Assembly: GCF_000189635.1 (NCBI RefSeq)
Contig: NW_002476567.1
Location: 434,001 to 498,000 of the forward strand
Source: Tetrahymena thermophila SB210
Lineage: Eukaryota; Ciliophora; Oligohymenophorea; Hymenostomatida; Tetrahymenidae
DNA length: 64,000 nt
Direction: 5' to 3'
In this document: piece by piece, positions 42,497-54,014 of the stretch
Numbering within the stretch: the stretch's first letter is position 1
Layout of the letters: every line of letters starts with the position of its first letter
Notes under the pieces: generated by a model
The model's database searches: none
What the model was told of the DNA's origin: nothing
Seen by the model: the letters and a program-made list of their open reading frames with translations, nothing else
Made by a program: the position numbers and the translations under genes

Positions 42497-42739
42497 TAAT
42501 ATTTTAAATGCATATATTTAAATACAGTAAATCCTCATTAATCTAGACTATTAATTATTTTTCATTATGATTTTTAAAGATATTTAACTATATACGTAGT
42601 GGCTAATTAGAAATAATTGACCATCATATATTATACTACCTTTTTCAAGTATATTGGTAATAACAAATGATATATTATTTAGTAGTTTTAATTTCAATTG
42701 AATTTCATATTTATCATTAACATTAAAAACAAACATAAT

Positions 42740-43039
42740 ATTTTTTTAAAAGAAATGAACCTCTCCTTTATCAATAAAAAAAATTATTAACTATATATTA
42801 TGTCTTATCAAAAATTTAAATTAAAAGAAATTGATTATTTTATTGTGTTTTTTAAATTATGGATCACTACAAATTTGATTTTATTTATTTATTGACTTTG
42901 CATGCATGTCTTATTAAAATAATTCATAGCCAGCTGTTAGATGAAAAATTAATTATTGGGATTTTATGTTTAAATAAAATAAAAAATTTTATGTAATAAT
43001 AAGTTAAATAAAATAAAAGTAAAAATAAGTAAAAAAAGA
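42740..43039 (+). promoter_or_regulatory. Conserved leader/promoter block, array copy 3
   Basis: A more diverged version of the leader: ACCTCTCCTTTATC near 42752 and AATTCATAGCCAGC near 42921. These two elements survive while the A/T sequence around them has changed, so they are the best candidates for functional sites. Confidence 0.5.
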
Positions 43040-45200
43040 ATGAATATTGCTAAATTTGATATTTTTTCATCACATTTCTTATTTAATATTCAAAATTAAG
43101 ACAGAAGAAAAGCAACTACAACAGGGTTTGTTTTAACTTTGGTTACTATTCTTGTTGTGTTTACATATTTTGTTTATTTGTCGTATCATTATTTCACAAA
43201 TTAGATAGACCCAAAATACAGATCTTAAAGTTTAATTTCGTAGAGCGTAGACTTGCCATTGATCAATGATCTCATCGCATTTAGATTTGAGTATGATTAA
43301 AATAAAAACCTTATTGAACTAGAAAAAATAAACAATAAAACATATCTGAATCACTATGCAATATTTAGATATCAAAATAAATCTTTTGAAAATTTAACAG
43401 TTTTAAAATTATAAAGCTGTTAGAATCCTTTGCTTTCAGACTTCACTTGTATCGATACTTCCCCTATTTCCGATTAACTTTTAGAGTTAAACAGCAACTA
43501 AAACATCTTTTCATAAATACTCATTCTAACTTTTGCTTGCTACTCAGATTATTTTCAATAATAAACTCCTCCGAATTGTGCAAATCAAACAGAATTGAAT
43601 AATGTAATTGGAATGTGGAAATCAAAATTACATATTAAGTTACTTATGTCTTAGTATAACTTCACCTCATAATAGATAGAAATCAACTACATAGATAAGT
43701 ATTTATACTTAAGCACATCATAGGGTTCTTTTACTTATTTAACAGCTTAAAAATACTTAACTACCATCAAAAATGGAATATTTTTCTAATCTTCAGTTGA
43801 ATATTCCTCCCTTGGTTCATACGAGTTTCAGACATAATAACTTAATATTTTATAAAATTATATACCTTTAGGAGAGATGTGCTTTTAACTAGGAAATATA
43901 ATTTAGCAAATCGATATTTAATATCCTACTTTTCCAGAAGTATTAGCTCTTGTTAATACGATATTCGCTATATCTATGACTCTAGGATATTTAGGTAGGC
44001 ATTTAGCCCAAGAATTAATTAAACAAGATTTTTTTTTACTTTTTTTACAAAACTTCTACTAGAATTCTTATGAATCAATTCTAAGAATAAATAATTTATT
44101 CCAAAATTAAGAAGTAATTTTTTTTGACAAGAAAATGAAAAAGTCTGAGGATATAGAAGAAAAAAATACTAATTAAGATTAAGATTAAGTGAGTGTACCA
44201 ACAATTTTAACAAAATCAAAAGAACAGGTTGACAATAAGTAGTCACTTTTACCAAATTAATTGGATTTTAACAGTTATTTAGATGAATAAAAGGAGCAAA
44301 ATAAAGATGAAACACCAAAATCAATATTCTATTCAAAATAAATTTCTTAAAGTGATAAATTAATTAATGAGGAAAATACATTGCGTAATAGTAAAATAAC
44401 AAGTAGAAAGTAATCTCATTTGAAAAATTAACAAGTCAAAAAAAATTTATAAAATGATAATTTATCATTCAAAAAAAATGAAATTACTATGACATTTTCA
44501 GAAGCAATTAAAAGAGAAATTCCATAAATTACAAATTAAAGTAATAATCATCTAAGAACAGAAAATACCTAGTAACTTTTAGAAAAAAAGTTAAGTTGCA
44601 AAGATTATTTGATTGATAGATTAAAAGTGATTTAAGATAAAAATAATCTAATTAAGGTGCGCAAAATATTATTTAGCAAAAAGTAAGTTTAATTTTTAAA
44701 AGTATTTAGATAATAAAGATCAATATTTTTTAATTTAAAAGGTGCTGTTAACTATTTAGAAAGCCTGAAAATGAAATCTAAAATTAAATAAAACGTGAAA
44801 TAGAATAGGAAGTAATGAGATATCTAAATATTTTTGAAGTTTACAAAGATTTGTTATTTTTGAAAAAAGCTATAATGATGCTATTAACTCAATAATAGTT
44901 AGCTGCAATAAATTTTATTGGTTGCTCTCCTCCTTCTTGTAAAAAGTTGAATTAAGAAAAGAAAGGTGACATGTCAAAATAAAAATGTATTCTTTTGTAA
45001 TTGATAATAAAATTTAAATAATATATTTTAATTAAAATAAAGAAATTAGCTTTTTACAAAACCAAATAGAAATATTGTCTTCAATAGAATTATAATCTTA
45101 ATATTTCTAAAGTTATATAGAAAATTGTTTAAATAGCGACAATTTGAGTGATTTGGACAAAAGAATAATATCCTCCATTTTCAAAACTGAATAAAATTGA
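43040..45200 (+). CDS. Two-pass membrane protein, array copy 3 (681 aa)
   Basis: Exons 43040-44682, 44742-44986 and 45043-45200 (682 codons). This is the most diverged of the three intact copies. Changes cluster in the loop after the first span (SQSLISQSVDLPLINDLIAF region) and in the cytosolic tail, and the third exon begins a codon earlier than in copies 1 and 2. Both spans, the loop cysteines and the three-exon structure are unchanged. It lacks an upstream decayed partner, so it is probably the older single-copy gene, and copies 1 and 2 come from the later unit duplication. Confidence 0.85.
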
Positions 45201-46034
45201 TCAGATATTAAATTCATTTAAATATATATTTAAATACAGTAAATCATCATTAATTTGCAGTATAAATTAATTTTCAATATAATTTCTAAAGATCTTTATA
45301 TCAAAATTTTCAATTGAACCTTAATTTAAGAGATATTACACGATATCATAACATCATTTTAAGACTATACTAAAAATAATGTTTATTACAAAATGTAGAA
45401 CTTCCACTTTTTAATTCTTGTGGATTCATAAATGTAGGAATTCAACTTTAAGGATTTATTATGGTTTAGTTTAATTAATTAAGTAATTTTATTTAAAATT
45501 TTATCCTATTAACAACGGCATTTTAAGATTTTTTAGTCTGAATAAGCAGTTTAAATTAAATATTTTAAAAATACATGAAAAATTTATTATTTACTCCTTT
45601 TCTAAAACATTCTGAAGAAAAAAGCAAATTTTAAATTTGTTAAATAAATATTTTGAAATTAAAAAAGAAATATTTGAAAAATTCTTGAAAATGTATTTTA
45701 AGTTATATAATGTTTCATTGAAAAAAATTAAAGATATTGTAAGTTCAAAAAATTTTTTTATTTTCTAAAAATTTTTTAAAAAAATGGAAAAATAAATTTT
45801 GTTTTCAGCTACTCGGATAAGGTATATCCAAGAGTATCTGTATTAAATTTTTAAAAATGAAATTTATTCAAAGCATCTTTTAATTTATATAAAATATGTT
45901 TAAAATAGAATAGAATACTTAATGAAAGTTAATTGAAATAAAACTTTTATTTAAAAATCACAAAATAAGAATCCTTTTAAAAAAATACTCTTTAAAAATA
46001 TAAAAGATAAATAACATTAAATAATTTTAAGTTA
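45201..46034. other. Convergent intergenic spacer at the right end of the array
   Basis: The trailing block shared with the other copies extends to about 45300. A/T-rich sequence follows up to the stop of paralogue B. No gene was recognised. Confidence 0.5.
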
Positions 46035-49000
46035 TCACAAAATGATAGATCCTATGAGTATTAAGGATAAGAAAAATTCTATTTTCTGTTGTGAGAGGTT
46101 GGTTACTTAACTTGTTTTTACTTAAACAGGTAAAGTAGTTTTCTAATTAGAATTAACTCCTAAAGGTGTTAAGTAGAATCCTATTTAATCAAAACTATTT
46201 GTTGTGTTAAAACTACGTGTTATTATTTAGCTTTTTCCAGTGTAGCTTATTTCTACGATACTTCCTACTTTATCATTTTTAATGTTCATAAAAAAATAAC
46301 AATTTTATTTGACAAAAAATATTTTCATTTATCCATTTAGAGAAAGTGGATCAACAAGTTAATATTTAAAGGAATTTTTGACAGTGTAGAGTTGTTATGT
46401 AGTCTAGTAATAGAAAAATGTTATGCTTTACTCTTCTTAAAGACTATACATAGCAAGTATAGTTTATCCTTGGTCACTAGATTAGCTAGCGAAGCCAGCA
46501 AAAATATAATTAGGTTCTGTAAAATATTGGGTAGATGTTAACTTTTCAAATATCTTATCTTTATTAAAAATGATATTTACTTCAAATATACTAAAATTAT
46601 TAAAACCCAGAATAACTTTTGTTGAGTCTATCTTGGAGATGCTATACGCTTTTATGACTTGATTAGTATAATTTACATTTTGGTTCTAACTATATAAAAT
46701 ATTTTTGATATTTATTACTTAGAACTTATCAAGTGTCTTTGAAATTTAATAATATGCTAACCCTTCTTAAGTAAAGAAAATATTAGATTCACATTGATTA
46801 CTCCACATAGTATAAACTATATTTAAAGCACTCATAGTTTCATAAACTGAACAATCAAAACTAAATGGCCCTTGCTCCTGCTCTGAAAGATTTATTTAAC
46901 ACATAGACTATCCTATAGTTTAAAGCTATTGGATTGAAGCGATAAGCCCTAAATTAGGATCATTAAAAATTTTATTTAAGATTTGTGTGTTTTTATCAAA
47001 TTGGATAGAAGTAGATATCCAAGATTAATTTGCTATTATCTAAATCTCAGGATCTTAGCTGTACATTTAAGGTTATTATAAAACAGTTATTCGATTAAAT
47101 TGTTGAGTTGAAGAATTTTAATTGTTCTAACATAGAGTAAAAAATGTTTATACTATTTTATTTTTATTGGTAATAGGATCTAATGTGACCTAAATTGAAG
47201 ATTCATCTGTTTATAAATAACAGTAATCTAAATTTTCACCAAGATTCAAGCTAAAAACATTTTTGAAGATCAACTTGTTTTGGTAGGTCAAAACAATAAT
47301 TTCTCCAAATAAGATAGTATCATATGCATTCATTCCATTAGTATATTTTCCAATCAAGCTATTTTGAAGATATATTTGCAAATTTAGCTGAGGTAAGCTG
47401 TAGGCAATCTACCAACCTAGGAAATTTCCGGAATAAACGTTATTATCGTTGAAGTAGTAGAGATCATTAAATTTCAAGTTTTATGAGTCAAAATAATTTA
47501 ATAGTGATAAAACTCCATTTGATTGCTTATTGATATATCCTTGTTATGATGTTAGATCTTTTTAGAGGTTAAGATTCATGTTCATTTATAAACTATCTGA
47601 ATCTAATATTCGGAGGTTATTTTGACTATTTACTACTTAAATCTATGCAGATGTAGAAAAAAAAATATCTGAGTTAAAATTTTGATCTTAAATTTGATAA
47701 TTCATAGATATTTAAATGAAATAGGAAAACTTGTAAAATGAAAGTGAAGGAGCATCTGTTTAAGTGTTGATAAAACCAATAAGCTCATTTCCAAAGAGAA
47801 ATATGTTAAAGAAATTAGGATCTGCAGGAATAGCACAGTAAAGCTGGTTTTGTGAATTAACTTAGTTCATTCTAAAGATTAAATAAACTTTATCGTTATT
47901 TGAGCTTGTTGCAGGGATAGCAATATATTCCTGCATATTAAAAATATTAGCAGATTTTCGAATCATCAAAAAGTTAGAAATCTATAGTGTATATCCTAAT
48001 CCATTAAGTGATCTCAAATACTAAGGATCAATAGCAATATTGCTAAAGCTAATTTAGTCATTATAACTGTAAATACTAATTTCTTAAGTATTATCTGAGT
48101 ATTGTCTAAAGACAACAAAGCATGAGAATAATAAAATGACATTCCTATTTAATTCTTATTTTGAACCATAAGGGATTTGTATTTATTGGCTCTAGTATTA
48201 ATTGAAATAATTATAGGAATATATTATTTTGTTGTCTGTAAAGTATAATATATTATTATATGGATTATATTATATGCTTTAAAAAGATTTACTTTATCCA
48301 TTTATTTTTGACTAAACATAATTCATATATCTGCTTTATGAGTTAATTTTCTCAGGAAGGTATGCAAACACCATTACATATAATTCGTATGACATAAATA
48401 TATATTTGTTGATTGGATCTGAAGAAAAACTTTGAAAATTACTTGAGTCTTAATAGATAATTGATCCTAAAATATAATTTTCATTATATGATATTGGTAA
48501 GAAGACCTAAACAAGTTATTTAACGGTGATGCATATGATTCCATTTATGTCTTATTATATATTTCCTTTGTTAGTACTTACTTCATCAATTATTTTAAAG
48601 CTATTTATGTTATCAGAATCTGCAGATAATTTGAGAAGTTTAATATTGTATGATTTTTATTCATCGTTGGCCTAGTAAACTCCGATATATATATCTTTTA
48701 TGTATGTTGATGATAAATTTAATAAGTCCTTTGTTTCAAGTTACACTTTTGAAATCAATTGAGCTGGTTTTATCATTTCATATTTGATTTGAATGTCATT
48801 AGTGCTTTGTTAGTTAACATTTAATTCTAAATTAGAACCAAATATGTACTTTTCTAAATTTAAATTTTGCAGATTACCTTTGCTTTACTGAATCACTTAA
48901 TAAATGTTTAATTAATTCAGTGTTAGGGTTGTGGTTGGTTAGGTAGAGCTTAAAGTCTAAATTTTGAAATTGATTATTTATTGAAATGGGTTTTCCTATT

Positions 49001-50378
49001 CTCTGACACTAAAATAAAAGGGAGAAGCTATGATTTATGTCATGTCAATAGTCATCAAAGGTAGGGACAAATTAACTTAATAAGTTTCATACATAGTTGG
49101 GTTTGTATCCTTTACATATGTGAATAATAATGTACTAAATACTTAGCTCACATCAATTAAGCTTAAGTTTGGAATACTCTCTAGCTCGAATTTATAAACG
49201 AGACTTCCTTTAAGCACAGAAAAACCTAAAATATATTTTTTTGTTACAGCAGCAATCAAATCATTTTGTATAAAGAAAACACCGAAATCAAAATTCAAAT
49301 CAAAATCAGTTTAGAAATTTATTGTCTCTACTTATAAACTGTTTGTGTCTTAATAAAACTTAACCTTATACAGTTTCATTTAATTGAATGCAGTATCTGA
49401 ATAAAGTTCTAGAACATAAATAAGGTTAATATTAACTGTCTTAGTGATAGTTTTTATTTAACTCTATTAATTTTAGACATTGTTTGCAAAATATTAATCA
49501 CTCTTAACAAATTAAATTTCATCAAAAAAATTTTTCTTTAAGTAATACGCTACACCAAAGAAAAAGTTTCCTGTTTATAAAGTGCACTTGACTAAATAAA
49601 ATGCATCGTTTTCAATATATTATATATTATAGTAATTATCGCCACAAGGGTTGTATAAATAACTCTTTAGTTTAATTTGTTATTCAGTATCTTCTGAAAA
49701 AGCAATTGATGGCTTTTAGATTCCAAATTAAAAGCAAAACCCTTAACTATATGTATCTTAATTTCTCAATTAAGCTTAAAGACCTTAGTAATTTATTAAT
49801 TTTGAATCTATATCTACCTAACTATACCTATACATATTTGAATCGATACTGTAAATAAGTGTTGGTTAGTTTGAATCAATTACTAAGAATATTTTTCTAT
49901 AATATGTTTTCAAAATTTGTATTCTGATGTTATTCATTTAAGTGGAATAAGGGTTAGCAATTTAAAATGAATTTAGATTATTAATTGTAATTACTTATTG
50001 TATATTTTAAATTTCATCTACAACTATCGTGAATACTGTATTTTAAGATGCATCCTATTAAATTTTTACACCAATTCTAACAGAGTAAGTACAATTTGTT
50101 TGAAAAATGACTTAGGAATCTAACTTTTAGAAGTTTGCTTCTTCATATTTTTGATTTTAAAAAACTAATGGATTAATTAATTTCACTCCATTAATGTTCT
50201 AAGTTGTGTAAAGGTAAAAGGGTTTTTAAATAACGCCAAAATATTCAGATAAATCTATCTCTTTATATTCATTCTATTACAGATTAATAGAAACATCGAT
50301 GGACTAGGTTTAAGATATTGCTGCTAAATTAAGTAACAAAACAAAAACTAAAAGAAAGTTTTTCGCTATTTGTTTCAT
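46035..50378 (-). CDS. Large secreted or surface protein, paralogue B (1,447 aa)
   Basis: A single intronless frame of 1,448 codons. The signal peptide is MKQIAKNFLLVFVLLLNLA, followed by SIDVSINLQQNEYKEIDLSE. The body is N/Q/I/Y/F-rich with many beta-strand-like repeats (for example NPYNNILYFTDNKIIYSYNY), which could form propeller blades, though no named domain is recognised. The C-terminus NLSQQKIEFFLSLILIGSI plus three residues is hydrophobic to the very end, as in GPI-anchored proteins. It is collinear with paralogue A over the whole length, with clear residue divergence, so the pair is older than the array duplication. Both are on the minus strand and flank the plus-strand array. Confidence 0.82.
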
Positions 50379-52610
50379 CCTTCAAATATAATTATCCTTT
50401 TCTAATTAATTTATCAATTCATAAAAATAATAAAAAAAATAGTAGTATCAAATCAAAAGTATTCCTTGATAAAAAAACTAAGAAGTCATAGTAAACTATT
50501 ATGCAAAAAATATCTTGATAAAAGAGATAAATTATTAGTTCGTCATTATTTATCAAAGAATTTTTAGTAAATTGCTTCAATATATTTTTATAAATTAAAT
50601 TAATTTTCTTAACAAAAACCAAAGAAAGAATAAATAAATTTTAATCGTATAATTATATAAATTTGAACAAACCTTTTTTTAAATATTTTTTAAGATTTTC
50701 ATATAAAAAGAAAATTAAAAACTATCTTTCAATTTTAAATTCTTAAATATATTTTATTGTTTAAATTTTTTAAATTACTTAATTTGAAAAGCAAAAAGAT
50801 AAATTTTTTTTTAAAAATTTTTTCGTTATTATACAATCCTTTATTTAAGTTTGATGAAGATTAAGAAAGTTTTTTAATCTTTTTATCAAAATAAAAATTA
50901 TTTCAATAAATTTATACTATTTTTTCAACTTTTTAAACTGAATAAAGAGAAGAATTTTTAATTTACTTGGATGTTTTCACAATATCTCCACAAATATTGT
51001 AGATTATTTTATGAGTTTTATTTTTGTTTATGATTTTTTGAAAAATCAAAATAAATTTTTATGAGCTCAAATAATCTAAAACGAATTTAAACAATATTTA
51101 TGCATATAAATAAATATATTTTATTTAATATTAATTTTTTGAAAAAATCATTTAAATTTATTTTTTTAGTCTTTCAAAAAAAAAAATAAATGGGCACTTC
51201 TCAAGAGAGTAGCCTTGAGTTATCAAAAGTAACAAACATCACTTATATATATAAATAAGATTTTTATATAAGCCAAAAAAGAATTTAAAAAATATAACAC
51301 TCATTTGTTCTGAATAATAAAATTAATTAAAAGTAAAGTAGCTGATAAAAAGAATATCTAAAAGTAATTTAAAATTCTTTTAAAATAATTAATTTTACAA
51401 TAATTTAATATTATTCAAATCAATCGCACTTACATCGAAAGTTCTAAGCTTAATTAATATGACGTAGTAATTTCATTTTTACTTTTAATAATTTTAACAG
51501 TATTTATTTAGTTTATTTTTGAAATTATTTATTATGAAAAGCTATAAATAGAAAGAAATATTACAATTGATTAAATAGCTATTTAAAAATTAATATCATA
51601 GAGAATTATAATGAAATGACTGATAGAATTTTATTCTTGAATAAAAACTTATTTTAGTAAAAAAAAACCTAAAAAAATTAGAAAAATACTAATTTATTTA
51701 TGCAAAAAAAATTTTATTTTATTTAAATAGAAACTTGATCTTTAACTTACAGATAGTTACAATATAAATAAAACTTTGATTAGATTTATTTTACTAATTA
51801 ATTTTAGATTCTAATTCAAAAAATTGGCTTATTTCTTAAATTGTAATTTTTATGAAAAATAAAAATTCATCATTAATTTAAAAAATCCACACATTTTTAA
51901 AAAATAAATACAAAGTTAATATAGAAAAAAACAAGAGAATATTTTTGTGTTTTTTTTACAATTAGTCAAGTTAGTTACTACCTTTAATTATTTAAAAAGA
52001 AATTTTAGCTCTTTGTTCTAAAAATAAAGAAAATTATTGTTTTTTTCTATTTCAAATTATTATTAAAACTTACATACCATAAAATATTCTTAAAGCAATA
52101 TTTGTATAATATTACTTCTTTTGTTTCTTTATTTATTTAGAAAACAAATTCCTTCCTTTAAACTAGCATGAAGTATTTAATTACTTAAAAAAATTTTAGG
52201 AGCAAGTAAAAATTGTGTTAATAAATGTTTTGAAAATATAAATTTATGCAAGATTTAAAAAAATATACATTTGTTACAACTCAAGAAATAAAAGTTTAAA
52301 TATTATTGTTATATATGTATATATACTTTAAATTAATTATTATAGAATCAATCAATTATAAATTGGTAGGCAATTAACTATTTATATATCTGTTTTTGTG
52401 TTTGTTTTGTTTATTGGCTAGATAATTGATTCTTTTTTGTTTGTATTTGTTAGTAAATTAAAAAATTCGAAGTTATTATTATTGTTTTAATTTTAGTAAG
52501 GAGAGTAGTTATTCTTATCATTATTAAAAGTAAGAAAAATAGATTATTTAATTGTGTTTTACATAAAATAGTTTTATGTAATGGGTTTAAGATTTTATTA
52601 TTTTATACTT
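50379..52610. other. Long A/T-rich intergenic region
   Basis: The region upstream of paralogue B consists of A/T runs. One 51-codon frame from the ATG at 51190 (MGTSQESSLELSKVTN...) starts plausibly but ends in A/T-driven sequence and is not called. Nothing else was seen. Confidence 0.5.
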
Positions 52611-53054
52611 TCATTGCTCTATCAAGAATTTATACATAGGTAATTGAGATAAATTTTCTATGATTATTTGTTCATTAAATGGAGATATAATTAGAGAATC
52701 TGCAGAACTCATCCTAAATTTCTCTTTGTTAAGAATAGAATTAACCTTAGCATAAAGAATTACTGGAATAGAAGGTATGAGAGAAAAAGCCTCAAGCTAT
52801 TTTATAGCTTGGCTTATCTCGTAGCCATCAAAACGAGTGTGTGCGCCTATTGAGGAGTCACAATTTATGAAAACTAAATTTGGCTTTTTGTCTTATATTA
52901 TGGATATAGAATCATTCTAATCGTCAGAAAACAAAACCTTCACAGAGGGTTCAAACAATTCACTTAAATGTGAATAGGTATCTTTTTAGGTGTCAATAAC
53001 CAGAATAGATTGTCCTCTAAGCTTTGATAATAAATGCTTTTTTTAAGCTGACAT
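52611..53054 (-). CDS. Stand-alone receiver-like (CheY-type) protein lacking phosphorylation residues
   Basis: A single frame of 148 codons (147 residues). The order of segments fits a response-regulator receiver fold: beta1 QSILVIDTQ (about 15-23), helix with LSELFEPSVKVLFSDD, beta3 KKPNLVFINCDS (about 56-67), beta4 SIPVILYAK, then the beta5/alpha5 block SADSLIISPFNEQ where active receivers have GADDYxxKPF. The acidic pair after beta1 is reduced to one Asp, the phospho-accepting Asp at the end of beta3 is replaced (FIN), and the beta5 Lys is Ser. It should therefore fold like a receiver but not be phosphorylated by the usual chemistry. No output domain is attached. A kinase-independent or regulatory role is possible, and distant Rossmann-like alternatives cannot be excluded by eye. 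Confidence 0.72.
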
Positions 53055-54014
53055 TTGAAATACTTTATTCTAATTGCTATGTTTATTTGTTAGACCTAAA
53101 AGTAGGTGTTTTGAATGTTTATTTTGCTAATATTCTTTGTTGTTAATTATTTTATTTATTTAATTTTTTGATTAATTAATTTCAAAAATGTGTTTGTTTG
53201 TTTATTTGTTTCTTGATTTAAAAAGAGTACTTTAAATTGATTCCAAAATTGTTTAGAATTAATTAATATATGAATGAATATCTTTTTTGATAATCAAATT
53301 TATTGGGATAACATTAATTTAATTACTTCTATGGGAGTGTTTCTTTTATGATTGATCAATTTTTTAGATTTTTACTAAGCGGTTGATTAATTATCATTCC
53401 ATTGACTCTCAGAAATTTTGTTTATTTAATTAAGAAGTTGATGATATATTCAAGTTAATAGCTACCACTCCTAAAGATATCTTTCTAAAAACAATCGAAT
53501 TCGAATATTGCATTAAATCCCTTCAACTATGCAGGTACTACCAACAATTAAGATCAAATAAAACTCCACTTTTTCATTTTTTTCATGTATAAGTCTATCA
53601 ATTTTAATATAACAAGTGTTTGAGATATCAAAAATATCAAAAAAACTCAACAAATATGTTGTTTTTTTAGGGAAAATTAAAAAAAGAAGCATTTTGTATA
53701 ACTAATATTATATATACAAGTTTGATACTTTATACTATTATTAATAAATCTATTTTTAAAATTGAAATATTTTTTTTCTATATTTATCATGATAACTGCT
53801 GTAAGCGAATTTGTTAGAATAAGCAAAAATCTAAAACTCTAAGTTTCAAATATTTAAAACCAATGAAAGTATTAAAACAGTTTATATTTACCATTTCAGG
53901 ATAAAGGAGGAATATTTAGTTTTAAATGGATATTATATAAATTATGATTCCCCTAAGCTTAACTTAGTTATTAATAAATCAATGGTATCAATTTAGTTAA
54001 TTGTATAAATTAAC
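53055..54014. other. Ambiguous region with overlapping ORFs on both strands
   Basis: Slightly less A/T-rich than its surroundings between 53390 and 53640. On the minus strand an 80-codon frame (53692-53450) includes KIDRLIHEKNEKVEFYLILI. On the plus strand a long open frame (about 53365-54014) includes FKLIATTPKDIFLKTIEFEY, and a start exon from 53274 could precede it. The two cannot both be simple genes, and neither has a recognised family. Most likely a small gene lies here, but its strand cannot be decided by eye. Confidence 0.3.

Larger units (their letters stand above)
33640..42590 (+). repeat. Tandem duplication of a ~4.5 kb unit (decayed gene + intact gene)
   Basis: Unit 1 runs from about 33640 to 38135 and unit 2 from about 38136 to 42590. 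Landmarks repeat in the same order. ACTCTAAATTTCATTTAAAA occurs at 33663 and 38161, the decayed gene follows, then the conserved leader, the intact gene, and a trailing block beginning AATACAGTAAATCCTCATTA near 38080 and 42525. The two units are nearly identical apart from small indels, so the duplication is recent. A third intact gene with its leader (42.6-45.3 kb) follows without a decayed partner. Confidence 0.92.

Noticed and set aside
46085-46105. Sequence resembling the 15-nt Tetrahymena chromosome breakage site (core GAGGTTGGTT)
   Set aside because: Only the ten-base core matches and the outer bases differ. It lies inside the coding frame of paralogue B, and no telomere repeat is nearby.
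28217-50378. Mating-type-like locus with a divergent pair and decayed copies
   Set aside because: Gene-pair arrays occur at the Tetrahymena mating-type locus, but these proteins do not show the Cys-rich furin-like repeats or the topology I would expect there.
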